DNA of 14,229 bases from an uncultured Duncaniella sp. (GCA_910578515.1 CAJTQR010000006.1:116935-131163), one strand, 5' to 3'. Shown: positions 7,505-14,229, counted from the stretch's first letter. The notes: generated by a model from the sequence alone, not told the origin. Numbers and translations: made by a program.

Positions 7505-7572
7505 GGTGAAAGATGATTATATAGTTTTTAGTATTAACGTTTTTTGGGAGATTTTAGTTTTGAAGTTAACAT

Positions 7573-8493
7573 TTATGAGCACTTTTTGCTGTCGCGTTTG
7601 GTCTTGAAATATAATTGAGCGGAATTGATAGTATTTTGCCATGCAACATAAGCGGCTGGCGCTACAGAGGATATTGGGTGGAGATAGGTGAGAGCCATCC
7701 ATATTGCAAGCACGGTGTTTTTCTGTCCCAATCCTTGTGCTCCTGCTATTTTGTCACCGCAACGGCGTCCGATTTTACGACCGATATAAAATTGTGCGCA
7801 GCACACCACGCCGGAGAATATGGCGAGAATAATCATCTCCGGGACCATCTCGGCCGGTTCGCTCATGATGAAGCTGACAGCTCGTCCGACCACTATAAAT
7901 AGAGAAACCGCCCAAATGTAGAACGAGAGTGACTGGTGGTCAGCAATAGTTTGATGGATTTTCGGAGCAAACCTCATGAGCAACAACGCCATGATTAGGG
8001 GGAGAACTATAAGTGGAACGACTTTGACTGCTATCATCTGCATGGATTCCATGAATGTGAATTGCGCCTCAGAGCCCATCATTGAGAAAAGCAGAGGAGC
8101 CAGAAAGGCGACTGCAAGATTGGATATGATGGAAAATGTGGCGAGGCGTGGCACACTTCCTCCCAGCATACCGGTGATTACCGGGGCTGCTGTGGCGGTG
8201 GGGCAGAAGACGCAGATGAAAGTTCCTTCCGCGATTTCGCTTCCTAATGGAAGTAAGGCGAAATACAGACCGATTGAGCCTATAATCTGTACACTTAGAA
8301 GTCCCCAGGAAAGGTGTGTGACTTTAAATTCTTTTGGCTTTACACGGCAAAATGTTATTAGAAGCATCACAAGAATAAGGTAAGGCGCTATAAATGCAAT
8401 GCTGTCAATGAAGTTGTGGAACAATATGCCGCCGAGCATGGCTATCGGGAGCATCCATGGTTTAAGCCGTTGTCGTATCGTTGCTGTATTCAT
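7573..8493 (-). CDS. BASS-family (bile acid:sodium symporter-like) transporter
   Basis: The 306-residue protein is very hydrophobic, with about nine or ten membrane helices between residues 12 and 295. Two family hallmarks are visible. One is the crossover-helix region FCPTATAAPVITGMLGG (about 95-111), matching the CPGG-type motif of BASS proteins. The other is GLGQKNTVLAIWMALTY (about 252-268), matching the second crossover. Family members import organic anions with sodium (bile acids in animals; pantoate, pyruvate or other acids elsewhere), so the name does not show that bile acid is the substrate. The C terminus is short and basic. It is the first gene of a leftward pair with the Crp/Fnr-type regulator and is divergent from the SDR-like gene, with overlapping promoters between them. 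Confidence 0.88.
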   Translation of the reverse strand: MNTATIRQRLKPWMLPIAMLGGILFHNFIDSIAFIAPYLILVMLLITFCRVKPKEFKVTHLSWGLLSVQIIGSIGLYFALLPLGSEIAEGTFICVFCPTATAAPVITGMLGGSVPRLATFSIISNLAVAFLAPLLFSMMGSEAQFTFMESMQMIAVKVVPLIVLPLIMALLLMRFAPKIHQTIADHQSLSFYIWAVSLFIVVGRAVSFIMSEPAEMVPEMIILAIFSGVVCCAQFYIGRKIGRRCGDKIAGAQGLGQKNTVLAIWMALTYLHPISSVAPAAYVAWQNTINSAQLYFKTKRDSKKCS

Positions 8494-8542
8494 TTTTGTA
8501 AATACAATAAATCTAATTGGTAGAAATTAACCGCTAAAAAAC

Positions 8543-8574
8543 TTGCAAAAGTACATAAATTTTCGCTAAGTTTG
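8543..8574 (+). promoter_or_regulatory. Rightward promoter of the SDR-like/glycosyltransferase pair
   Basis: TTG (8543-8545) is followed after 21 bases by TAAGTTTG (8567-8574), a full TAnnTTTG match. Transcription would start near 8580, about 20 bases before the ATG at 8600. The -33 element abuts the -7 box of the leftward transporter promoter. Confidence 0.65.
8546..8553 (-). promoter_or_regulatory. -7 box of the leftward BASS transporter promoter
   Basis: On the minus strand TACTTTTG fits TAnnTTTG and lies 53 bases before the transporter ATG. No TTTG is found at the right -33 distance. The box sits directly beside the -33 element of the rightward promoter, so the two polymerases would probably compete. 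Confidence 0.5.
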
Positions 8575-8583
8575 TGTCACAAA
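8571..8583. promoter_or_regulatory. 13-base palindrome at the divergent promoter (possible operator)
   Basis: TTTGTG, one central T, then CACAAA form a perfect inverted repeat. It covers the end of the rightward -7 box and the expected start of transcription, where a bound dimer would block initiation. The binding protein is unknown; the nearby Crp/Fnr-type regulator is one candidate. Confidence 0.35.
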
Positions 8584-8599
8584 TTTTCAAAACTTACCC

Positions 8600-8974
8600 A
8601 TGGCAGACAATTATTTAGAGCGTAAAATGGAGGAATATCGCTCCGGAAAATTAGCTAAAGGCAATCAAAATAAGCGTAAAAGTTCTACACTTTTTCCTGC
8701 AACAGGCTACGATTTGAATCTAATCTCGGCACAGCGGGTGGTTATAATAGGTGATTGTATCTCAGGCAAAGGACGAGAGTTGCTGAAATTATTCCGTTCG
8801 CTCGGATGCAGGGTGGCTTTTTGTGACAAAAATATGAAGGAAGGAAATGCACTTGCTCAACAGACAGGTGCCAGATTCTATCCATTTGATTACGATGACT
8901 TAGAGAGGGTGGAAAAGATGAGGTCGGATGTCTCCGCCTATTGGGGAGGCGTGGATATTTGTGTGCAACTTTAG
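8600..8974 (+). CDS. Truncated SDR-like Rossmann protein (probable gene remnant)
   Basis: The 124-residue product has a charged N-terminal extension (about 1-44) and then the first half of a Rossmann fold: strand QRVVIIGD (45-52), a glycine-rich turn GDCISGKGREL spaced G-x4-G-x-G as in short-chain dehydrogenases, strand RVAFCDKN with an acidic residue that favours NAD, and a DYDDLERVEKM stretch like the SDR 'D-V-x-D' region. It stops at GGVDICVQL, where an SDR would reach the NNAG motif. The catalytic Ser and Tyr-x3-Lys are absent, and SDRs are usually about 250 residues, so it cannot be a normal enzyme. The same frame continues past the TAG with a C-terminal-looking piece (8975-9043), which suggests loss of the middle of the gene. 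It shares a promoter with the glycosyltransferase. Confidence 0.6.
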   Translation: MADNYLERKMEEYRSGKLAKGNQNKRKSSTLFPATGYDLNLISAQRVVIIGDCISGKGRELLKLFRSLGCRVAFCDKNMKEGNALAQQTGARFYPFDYDDLERVEKMRSDVSAYWGGVDICVQL

Positions 8975-9043
8975 AATGCGAGGCAATTTCTACAAACCAT
9001 TGGTGGAGGGGCGGAATATACCCTGAATGCTGCTATAGAATAA
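8975..9043 (+). pseudogene. In-frame tail after the SDR-like stop (possible C-terminal remnant)
   Basis: Directly after the TAG, the same frame encodes 22 residues, NARQFLQTIGGGAEYTLNAAIE, before a TAA at 9041-9043. The QTIGGGAEY part resembles the GQTIxVDGG end of short-chain dehydrogenases. The simplest reading is that the middle of an SDR gene was deleted, joining its two ends around a stop codon. Stop-codon readthrough is less likely because the joined protein would still lack the active site. Confidence 0.4.
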
Positions 9044-9049
9044 GTAATA

Positions 9050-10111
9050 ATGTTTTTCTCGATTGTAATACCTATATATAATGTCTCAAAGTTTGTCAGG
9101 CGTGGAGTAGAATGTATCTTGGCGCAGGACTTTGATGATTTTGAATTGATACTGGTAGATGATGGGTCTACAGATGGAAGTGGAACACTGTGTGATAGAG
9201 AAGCCGCTATGTGTTCAAAAATAAAAGTAATCCATCAGGATAATTCCGGTGCCGGTCCTGCCAGAAATGCTGGGATAGATGCCGCTGTGGGGGAATATGT
9301 GGCATTTTTTGATATAGATGACATTGTGAAGGCGGATTGGTTAAGTAGTATATATAAGATTTTGACAAAAGGTCTGTCTCAGCTCCTTGTGTATGGGTAC
9401 AATGAAATTGATGATAGGACGGGCGTGTGTCATTCGTATGCTTTTGCCCCCGCCTGTTATCACTCGAATGCGGATTTGAGAAAGCATTGGGCGGAAACTT
9501 TGTCAGGGGTGAATTTCAATAATGGATTCGTGTGGAACAAGGTGTATCATCGTGAGTTTCTTATTAAGAATAATATACGATTCGAACCGTTGAGGATTCA
9601 ACAGGATGAGGTGTTTAATCTTGCTGCATATCCGCATCTGGAATCCGTGATTGTGACTGATGAGGTCCTATACGATTATTTTGTCTATGACAAAGGGAAT
9701 ACCCGCTCGCATTTTATATCGGACAGGCTGGATATCTACCGCAGGGTACGCGATGTTTTTCTGGAGCTTGTCGATAATTGGGGCATTGAGGATGAGAGGT
9801 TGGTGAGCTATATCCATGTCCGGTTTATCAGAAGTGTGATTTGTCAGATAGATTATAATATATGCAAGTGTGCCAATGGTTTGACCAGAAAGGGAAAAAA
9901 GGAGGTAATACAGCAGATTCTTGATGCGCAGGATGTACAGGATTCTTTGAAAATCTTACGGCATCTGAATGCGTTTCCATCTGACCTGATAGGTGTTAAT
10001 TATGTTTCCGCCATGGAGGCTAAATCAGTGACGCGTTATTTGGCTGTATCCTGGTTTAATTCTGCAATTTCGTCAGCGAAAGAATTGGTGCGTAAGTTTT
10101 TGCCGCGCTGA
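9050..10111 (+). CDS. Family 2 glycosyltransferase
   Basis: The 353-residue protein has an N-terminal GT-A domain of the GT2 family (about 1-215). It opens with FSIVIPIYN, then has the nucleotide-sugar motif VDDGSTDGS (36-44), SGAGPARNAGI (66-76), the metal-binding FDIDD (87-91, usually FxDxDD) and a likely catalytic-base region QQDEVFN (184-190). The C-terminal part (about 215-353) is helical with no clear membrane segments, so it is a cytoplasmic or membrane-associated enzyme that adds a sugar to a glycan precursor. Donor and acceptor cannot be told. It starts 75 bases after the SDR-like stop and has no -7 box of its own, so it probably shares that promoter. No other polysaccharide genes are nearby, so it is an orphan here. 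Confidence 0.9.
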   Translation: MFFSIVIPIYNVSKFVRRGVECILAQDFDDFELILVDDGSTDGSGTLCDREAAMCSKIKVIHQDNSGAGPARNAGIDAAVGEYVAFFDIDDIVKADWLSSIYKILTKGLSQLLVYGYNEIDDRTGVCHSYAFAPACYHSNADLRKHWAETLSGVNFNNGFVWNKVYHREFLIKNNIRFEPLRIQQDEVFNLAAYPHLESVIVTDEVLYDYFVYDKGNTRSHFISDRLDIYRRVRDVFLELVDNWGIEDERLVSYIHVRFIRSVICQIDYNICKCANGLTRKGKKEVIQQILDAQDVQDSLKILRHLNAFPSDLIGVNYVSAMEAKSVTRYLAVSWFNSAISSAKELVRKFLPR

Positions 10112-10128
10112 AATATCCTGCGGATATT
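10112..10128 (+). other. Short stem-loop after the glycosyltransferase stop
   Basis: AATATCC (10112-10118) pairs perfectly with GGATATT (10122-10128) over a 3-base loop, immediately after the TGA. There is no T run, so it is at best a weak terminator or a 3'-end stabiliser. Confidence 0.35.
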
Positions 10129-10193
10129 AGCGTGTGGATGTAAGTGAATGGATACTTTATTGGGTAATTACCGTCCGAATGGCAAATTTTCAC

Positions 10194-10201
10194 TATCTTT
10201 G
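10194..10201 (+). promoter_or_regulatory. -7 box of the ychF gene
   Basis: TATCTTTG is an exact TAnnTTTG match 72 bases before the ychF ATG. Transcription would begin near 10206-10209. No clear TTTG is present at the -33 distance. Confidence 0.6.
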
Positions 10202-10209
10202 TAGCGTAA

Positions 10210-10226
10210 TTGGCTGAAAAAGCCAA
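10210..10226 (+). promoter_or_regulatory. Stem-loop at the 5' end of the ychF leader
   Basis: TTGGCT (10210-10215) pairs perfectly with AGCCAA (10221-10226) around GAAAA. It lies within a few bases of the predicted transcript start, so the message would begin with a hairpin. Such ends can slow RNA decay; that role is inferred. Confidence 0.4.
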
Positions 10227-10273
10227 CGCATAACCAATCTCAATTATTAAAACAAGTATTGAAATTATAGATA

Positions 10274-11377
10274 ATGGCACTTCAATGTGGTATAGTAGGA
10301 CTCCCCAATGTAGGAAAGTCCACTCTTTTTAATTGTTTGTCAAACGCCAAAGCGCAGTCGGCTAATTTCCCCTTTTGCACCATCGAACCTAATGTTGGGG
10401 TCATCACTGTCCCCGATTCTCGCTTGAACAAACTCGTGGAGATGTGCAATCCGCGCAGTATTGTGCCTGCTACTGTGGAAATTGTGGATATTGCCGGATT
10501 GGTTCAGGGTGCGAGCAAGGGTGAAGGTCTTGGCAATAAATTTCTTGCAAATATCCGTGAGACGGATGCGATACTTCATGTGCTCCGTTGCTTTGATGAT
10601 GACAATGTGACTCATGTGCATAACACTGTCGACCCTGTGCGTGACAAGGAGATTATTGACTACGAATTGCAGTTGAAAGACCTTGAGACCGTAGAGAACC
10701 GTATAGCAAAAACTCAGAAACAGGCTCAGACAGGTGGCGATAAGGTTGCTAAGATGCAGTATGAAGTGTTGAAAAAATATCAGGAAGCATTGCAGCAAGG
10801 GAAACCGGCTCGAACTGTGACTCTTGAGACTGTTGATGAGCAGAAGTTCGCTCATGACCTTTTCCTCCTTACAAGCAAGCCTGTGCTTTATGTCTGCAAT
10901 GTAGACGATGCGTCGGCTGTGGATGGAAACAAGTATGTCGAGGCTGTGAGAGAGGCAATCAAAGATGAGAATGCACAATTGCTCATTGTTGCTGCTCAGA
11001 CTGAAAGCGAGATTGCAGAGCTCGACACTTTTGAGGAGCGTCAGGAATTCCTTGCGGAGATAGGTTTGGAGGAATCGGGCGTTGCACGTCTAATCCGTGC
11101 AGCCTACGCATTGCTTAACTTGCAGACATTCTTTACTGCCGGTTCTGACGAGGTGCGTGCATGGACTTTTATCCGTGGCAGCAAGGCTCCGCAGTGTGCA
11201 GGTATAATCCATACTGACTTTGAGAAGGGCTTCATTCGCGCTGAGGTGATAAAATATGATGACTATGTCACTCTCGGAAGCGAATCGGCTGTACGTGAGG
11301 CAGGAAAAATGGCTATTGAGGGTAAGAATTATGTCACCCAGGATGGTGATATAATGCATTTTCTTTTCAATGTCTGA
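10274..11377 (+). CDS. ychF: Redox-regulated ribosome-associated ATPase YchF (OLA1 family)
   Basis: The 367-residue protein is full length for YchF. It has the P loop GLPNVGKST (9-17), switch region TIEPNVG (36-42), DIAGL (72-76), a helical coiled-coil insertion (about 125-195) and a C-terminal TGS domain (about 280-365). The G4 motif is NVDD (209-212), not NKxD, which explains the family preference for ATP over GTP. C35, equivalent to the cysteine reported to control E. coli YchF under oxidative stress, is present (FPFC). It is a cytoplasmic protein that binds ribosomes and is thought to affect translation and the peroxide response. It has its own promoter. The fucosidase gene begins 53 bases downstream with no terminator between, so some readthrough is likely. 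Confidence 0.97.
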   Translation: MALQCGIVGLPNVGKSTLFNCLSNAKAQSANFPFCTIEPNVGVITVPDSRLNKLVEMCNPRSIVPATVEIVDIAGLVQGASKGEGLGNKFLANIRETDAILHVLRCFDDDNVTHVHNTVDPVRDKEIIDYELQLKDLETVENRIAKTQKQAQTGGDKVAKMQYEVLKKYQEALQQGKPARTVTLETVDEQKFAHDLFLLTSKPVLYVCNVDDASAVDGNKYVEAVREAIKDENAQLLIVAAQTESEIAELDTFEERQEFLAEIGLEESGVARLIRAAYALLNLQTFFTAGSDEVRAWTFIRGSKAPQCAGIIHTDFEKGFIRAEVIKYDDYVTLGSESAVREAGKMAIEGKNYVTQDGDIMHFLFNV

Positions 11378-11430
11378 CCCCTGTTTCTTACCGACTGGAA
11401 AAGATTTACAATAATATAGAACCTAACATC

Positions 11431-13836
11431 ATGAAAAATTTTCTATTGCCTTTGGCGTTGGCTGCGGTGGTATCTCCTGCCGCAGCTAATGACTTGACGT
11501 TGAAATATGACCGTCCGGCAGAGTTTTTTGAGGAGACACTTGTGATTGGTAACGGTAATTTGGGTGCAATTATTTATGGAGGCATCAAGGAAGACCGTCT
11601 TTCACTTAATGATATCACTCTTTGGACCGGAGAGCCTGAAACGGCAGTTACCACCCCCGATGCCTATAAGGCTATCCCTCAAATCAGGGCGGCCTTAGAC
11701 CGGGGGGATTATCGTGCGGCTGATTCACTACATCGTAAGATTCAGGGACATTATAGCGAGAATTATCAGCCTCTTGGCACCTTGTCCATACGTTATAAGG
11801 ATGTGCCGGAGAGTGCTGATAAATATATACGCGTTCTTGATTTGAAGGATGCGGTGGCGTTACGTGGATATAAGGAGGGGGATGTAGCCCAGGGTGCGGT
11901 CTATTTTGCATCTGCTCCTGATTCAGTGATAGTGGTGTCAATCAAGAGTGCCACTCCGATGTATGCCACAATATCGCTTGACTCACAGTTGCCTCACAAG
12001 GTGACTTCTTCCGGTACAGAAATAAAATCCATGGGACATGCCGCATGGCTGTCGCTGCCCGGATATACATCTTTTGATGAGAAGCTCAAATATGATTCTG
12101 AACGTGGTACACGCTTCTGTACCATAGTGGATGCTGTCCCGACAGATGGAAAGGTTATTGCTTCTCCCGATGGTTCATTGGAGGTGCAGGGTTGCAGGGA
12201 TGTGACATTGTATATTACAAATGTAACCAGTTTCAATGGCTTCGACAAGAATCCTGCTACCGAAGGGAAAAATTATGAAGTCCTTGCGCAGGCTCGCATA
12301 GACAAGGCGGTAGCAAAAGGCTTTGATGCTATTTTGAAATCGCATCTTGAGGATTATCATAACTTTTTTGACCGTGTGACAATCGATTTGGGTACAACAC
12401 CCGACTCTATTGCCGCGCTTCCGACCGATGTGCAGTTGAAGCGTTACACAGACCTTAAAGAGGTGAATCCTGATTTGGAAGAACTTTACTTCCAATACGG
12501 ACGCTATCTATTGATATCATCTGCAAGAACTCACGGTGTCCCGGCTAATCTTCAGGGGTTGTGGAACGAGTATATCCTCCCTCCTTGGAGCAGTAACTAT
12601 ACCACCAATATCAATGTGGAGGAAAATTATTGGCCCGCAGAAGTGACTGGTCTTGGTGAGTTGCATGAGACATCGATGATAAATTGGATTTCAAACCTTA
12701 TGCGTAGCGGTGAGAAAACAGCCCGAAATTATTATGGTGTGGAACGGGGATGGTGTCTTGGTCATAATTCAGATATCTGGGCAATGACAAATCCTGTAGG
12801 TCTTACCACCGGCGACCCTACATGGGCAAACTGGAATATGGGCGGAGCTTGGGTCGCAACTCACATCTGGGAACATTATTTATTTACAAAGGATAAAGAA
12901 TATCTTGCCAAGTATTATCCGGTACTGAAAGGTGCAGCGGAGTTTTGTTTGGATTGGCTTGTGGAAAAGGATGGTAGTTTAATTACGTCGCCATCAACCT
13001 CTCCCGAAAACCGATATGTCACCCCCGATGGATATGTAGGAGCTACCTTCTACGGAGGTGCTGCTGATTTAGCTATGATTAAGCAATGTCTCTTGGATGC
13101 GGGTGATGCTGCGAAGGTATTAGGCGTTGACATGGATTTTCAGAAAGAAGCGGCTGATGCTATTTCTCGTCTTCATCCATATCAGATAGGTAAGAAGGGA
13201 AATCTTCAGGAGTGGTATTATGATTGGGAAGACCAGGACCCCACTCATCGTCATCAGTCACATTTGTTTGGTTTGTTCCCGGGTAGACATATATCCGTGG
13301 ATTCCACACCCGATTTGGCAAAAGCTGCCGCACGAACTCTTGAAATTAAAGGTGATAACACTACCGGGTGGAGTACCGGATGGCGTGTTAACCTGCTTGC
13401 CCGTTTGCGTGACAGCAAGAATGCTTATCACATGTATCGTCGTCTGTTGCAGTATGTGAGTCCGGATAAGTATGAGGGACCCGATAAAAGAAAGGGTGGT
13501 GGCACGTATCCGAACTTGTTGGATGCTCATGCCCCATTCCAGATTGATGGTAATTTTGGTGGCACAGCAGGTGTTGCTGAGATGCTGATTCAGTCTACAC
13601 CGGAATCAATAGTGCTTCTTCCTGCTCTCCCCGATGAGTGGGCAACCGGTAGCGTGAAGGGTCTGCGTGCTCGTGGTGGCTTCATCGTGGATATGGATTG
13701 GAAGGATGGAGTGATAACCGAGGCTATAATTTCGTCACCAACCGGAGGGGCTACAACTGTTAATTATCCATCTTCTGATGGTCTTGTCGCAAAAAAAATC
13801 ACATTATCTGAGGGCGATTCAGAAAAAATCGAATAA
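11431..13836 (+). CDS. Secreted GH95 glycosidase (alpha-L-fucosidase or alpha-L-galactosidase)
   Basis: The 801-residue protein matches the whole length of GH95 enzymes. Residues 1-19 are a type I signal peptide (cleavage likely after AAA at 17-19) with no lipobox, so it is probably periplasmic. An N-terminal beta-sandwich (about 22-270) leads by a linker to an (alpha/alpha)6 barrel (about 300-700) and a C-terminal beta domain. The active-site residues of B. bifidum AfcA can be matched: N393 and N395 (TNIN), E526 as general acid (SPENRY) and D706 (DGNFGG). GH95 inverts and removes terminal alpha-1,2-L-fucose or L-galactose. The residue two before N393 is T391 rather than histidine, which from memory fits L-galactose-accepting or plant-glycan members. 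There is no SusC/SusD pair nearby, and no -7 box was found in the 53-base gap after ychF. Confidence 0.93.
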   Translation: MKNFLLPLALAAVVSPAAANDLTLKYDRPAEFFEETLVIGNGNLGAIIYGGIKEDRLSLNDITLWTGEPETAVTTPDAYKAIPQIRAALDRGDYRAADSLHRKIQGHYSENYQPLGTLSIRYKDVPESADKYIRVLDLKDAVALRGYKEGDVAQGAVYFASAPDSVIVVSIKSATPMYATISLDSQLPHKVTSSGTEIKSMGHAAWLSLPGYTSFDEKLKYDSERGTRFCTIVDAVPTDGKVIASPDGSLEVQGCRDVTLYITNVTSFNGFDKNPATEGKNYEVLAQARIDKAVAKGFDAILKSHLEDYHNFFDRVTIDLGTTPDSIAALPTDVQLKRYTDLKEVNPDLEELYFQYGRYLLISSARTHGVPANLQGLWNEYILPPWSSNYTTNINVEENYWPAEVTGLGELHETSMINWISNLMRSGEKTARNYYGVERGWCLGHNSDIWAMTNPVGLTTGDPTWANWNMGGAWVATHIWEHYLFTKDKEYLAKYYPVLKGAAEFCLDWLVEKDGSLITSPSTSPENRYVTPDGYVGATFYGGAADLAMIKQCLLDAGDAAKVLGVDMDFQKEAADAISRLHPYQIGKKGNLQEWYYDWEDQDPTHRHQSHLFGLFPGRHISVDSTPDLAKAAARTLEIKGDNTTGWSTGWRVNLLARLRDSKNAYHMYRRLLQYVSPDKYEGPDKRKGGGTYPNLLDAHAPFQIDGNFGGTAGVAEMLIQSTPESIVLLPALPDEWATGSVKGLRARGGFIVDMDWKDGVITEAIISSPTGGATTVNYPSSDGLVAKKITLSEGDSEKIE

Positions 13837-13906
13837 AATTAAGCCAGATTTTTATTCTCAACGGTTCTGGTAAGTGCATTTTTTGACTAAAAAATCAACT
13901 TTTTTC

Positions 13907-13948
13907 AAAATGTCGCGGAATGGTTTTATCCTCTCCGCGACATTTTTT
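13907..13948 (+). terminator. Intrinsic terminator of the GH95 gene
   Basis: AAAATGTCGCGGA (13907-13919) pairs fully with 13934-13946, with a 14-base loop and T runs after it. It lies about 70 bases after the GH95 stop at 13836. Confidence 0.85.
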
Positions 13949-14012
13949 ATTGTTTTTTGTCCTTTATTTGAGAGCATGGACTCAAAAATTTTAATCGGGA
14001 TTAAATAAAAAA

Positions 14013-14040
14013 TCATCGACGATATTGAAAAAGTCGATGA
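14013..14040 (-). terminator. Stem-loop with a T run on the minus strand
   Basis: TCATCGAC (14013-14020) pairs with GTCGATGA (14033-14040) over a 12-base loop. Read leftward it is followed by TTTTTTATTT, the form of an intrinsic terminator for minus-strand transcription. No leftward gene is visible between here and the right edge. Confidence 0.5.
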
Positions 14041-14053
14041 AAGTTTAAAGAAG

Positions 14054-14089
14054 AAGGGATGTCTGGCTTTATTTGCTGTGACATCCCTT
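14054..14089. terminator. Third stem-loop in the gene-free right end
   Basis: AAGGGATGTC (14054-14063) pairs perfectly with GACATCCCTT (14080-14089) over a 16-base loop. The rightward flank is AT-rich (TATATTATATA) rather than a clean T run. The 390 bases after 13836 carry no gene; they hold these three stem-loops and the promoter at 14186. Confidence 0.45.
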
Positions 14090-14151
14090 TATATTATATA
14101 ATAATGTGGTGACGGGCGGTTTTGGGAAGGGGAGTGGTGGAAATGGCTTTA

Positions 14152-14173
14152 AAGTGTTAAATAAGTGTTAAAG
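14152..14173 (+). repeat. Tandem 11-base direct repeat upstream of the right-edge promoter
   Basis: AAGTGTTAAAT is followed at once by AAGTGTTAAAG (10 of 11 identical). The pair ends 12 bases before the -33 element at 14186. One helical turn between copies suits a protein-binding site or UP-like element, but this is inferred. Confidence 0.45.
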
Positions 14174-14185
14174 CACCATGAAAAA

Positions 14186-14217
14186 TTTGGAGGATATGAG
14201 CGGAATGTCTACCTTTG
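14186..14217 (+). promoter_or_regulatory. Strong promoter for a gene beyond the right edge
   Basis: TTTG (14186-14189) is followed after 20 bases by TACCTTTG (14210-14217). Both elements match the Bacteroidetes consensus at ideal spacing. Transcription would start near 14222, so the gene it serves lies outside the window. Confidence 0.75.
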
Positions 14218-14229
14218 CACTCGCTTTTA

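Noticed and set aside
10340..10978. A 212-residue leftward open frame
   Set aside because: It is antisense to ychF, which is full length with all motifs.
11431..13836. Polysaccharide utilisation locus around the GH95 gene
   Set aside because: No SusC/SusD pair, sensor-regulator or second glycosidase is present; the neighbours are ychF and a gene-free region.
14179..14229. An ATG-started frame open to the right edge (MKNLEDMSGMSTFALAF)
   Set aside because: It spans a consensus -33/-7 promoter, so transcription would start after most of it; it is probably not coding.
1..14229. CRISPR array, insertion sequence, phage or toxin-antitoxin system
   Set aside because: No regularly spaced repeats, transposase, integrase or paired small toxin-antitoxin genes were found.

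Overview
The window looks like the chromosome of a gut Bacteroidales bacterium, most likely Muribaculaceae-like; the family-level guess is inference. The signs are exact or near-exact Bacteroidetes -7 boxes (TAnnTTTG) before several genes, lipoproteins with acidic residues after the lipid cysteine, no consistent Shine-Dalgarno sites, and a secreted GH95 glycosidase.

Layout, left to right. Bases 1-60 hold the first 20 codons of a leftward lipoprotein gene that runs off the edge. It is preceded by an unusually long and highly structured leader (about 61-318). A leftward tRNA-Leu(CAA) with its own promoter and terminator follows (481-663). Next is a leftward three-gene cluster with 6-11 base gaps: a small lipoprotein (3151-3735), a dinuclear-metal Xaa-Pro aminopeptidase (1349-3139) and a gamma-carbonic-anhydrase-like hexapeptide protein (803-1342). 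Rightward is a PMCA-type calcium P-type ATPase (4001-6694). It converges, across a strong two-way terminator, on a leftward pair: a Crp/Fnr-type regulator (6812-7504) and a BASS-family transporter (7573-8493).

The transporter promoter overlaps an oppositely oriented promoter that reads into a truncated SDR-like Rossmann protein (8600-8974) and a family 2 glycosyltransferase (9050-10111). Then come the ATPase YchF (10274-11377) and a secreted GH95 alpha-L-fucosidase/L-galactosidase (11431-13836). The last 390 bases hold no gene: they contain three stem-loops in a row and, at the very end, a strong promoter for a gene beyond the window.

Most genes are ordinary housekeeping or surface functions. 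No CRISPR array, phage, insertion sequence or obvious defence system is visible. The strongest candidate for something undescribed is the leader at 61-318. It can form a multi-segment hairpin of about 149 nt, and a repeated segment beside the start codon could compete for one hairpin arm, as in a translational RNA switch. Secondary points are the SDR gene that appears to have lost its middle, the overlapping divergent promoters with a palindrome, and the GH95 active-site threonine, which bears on substrate.
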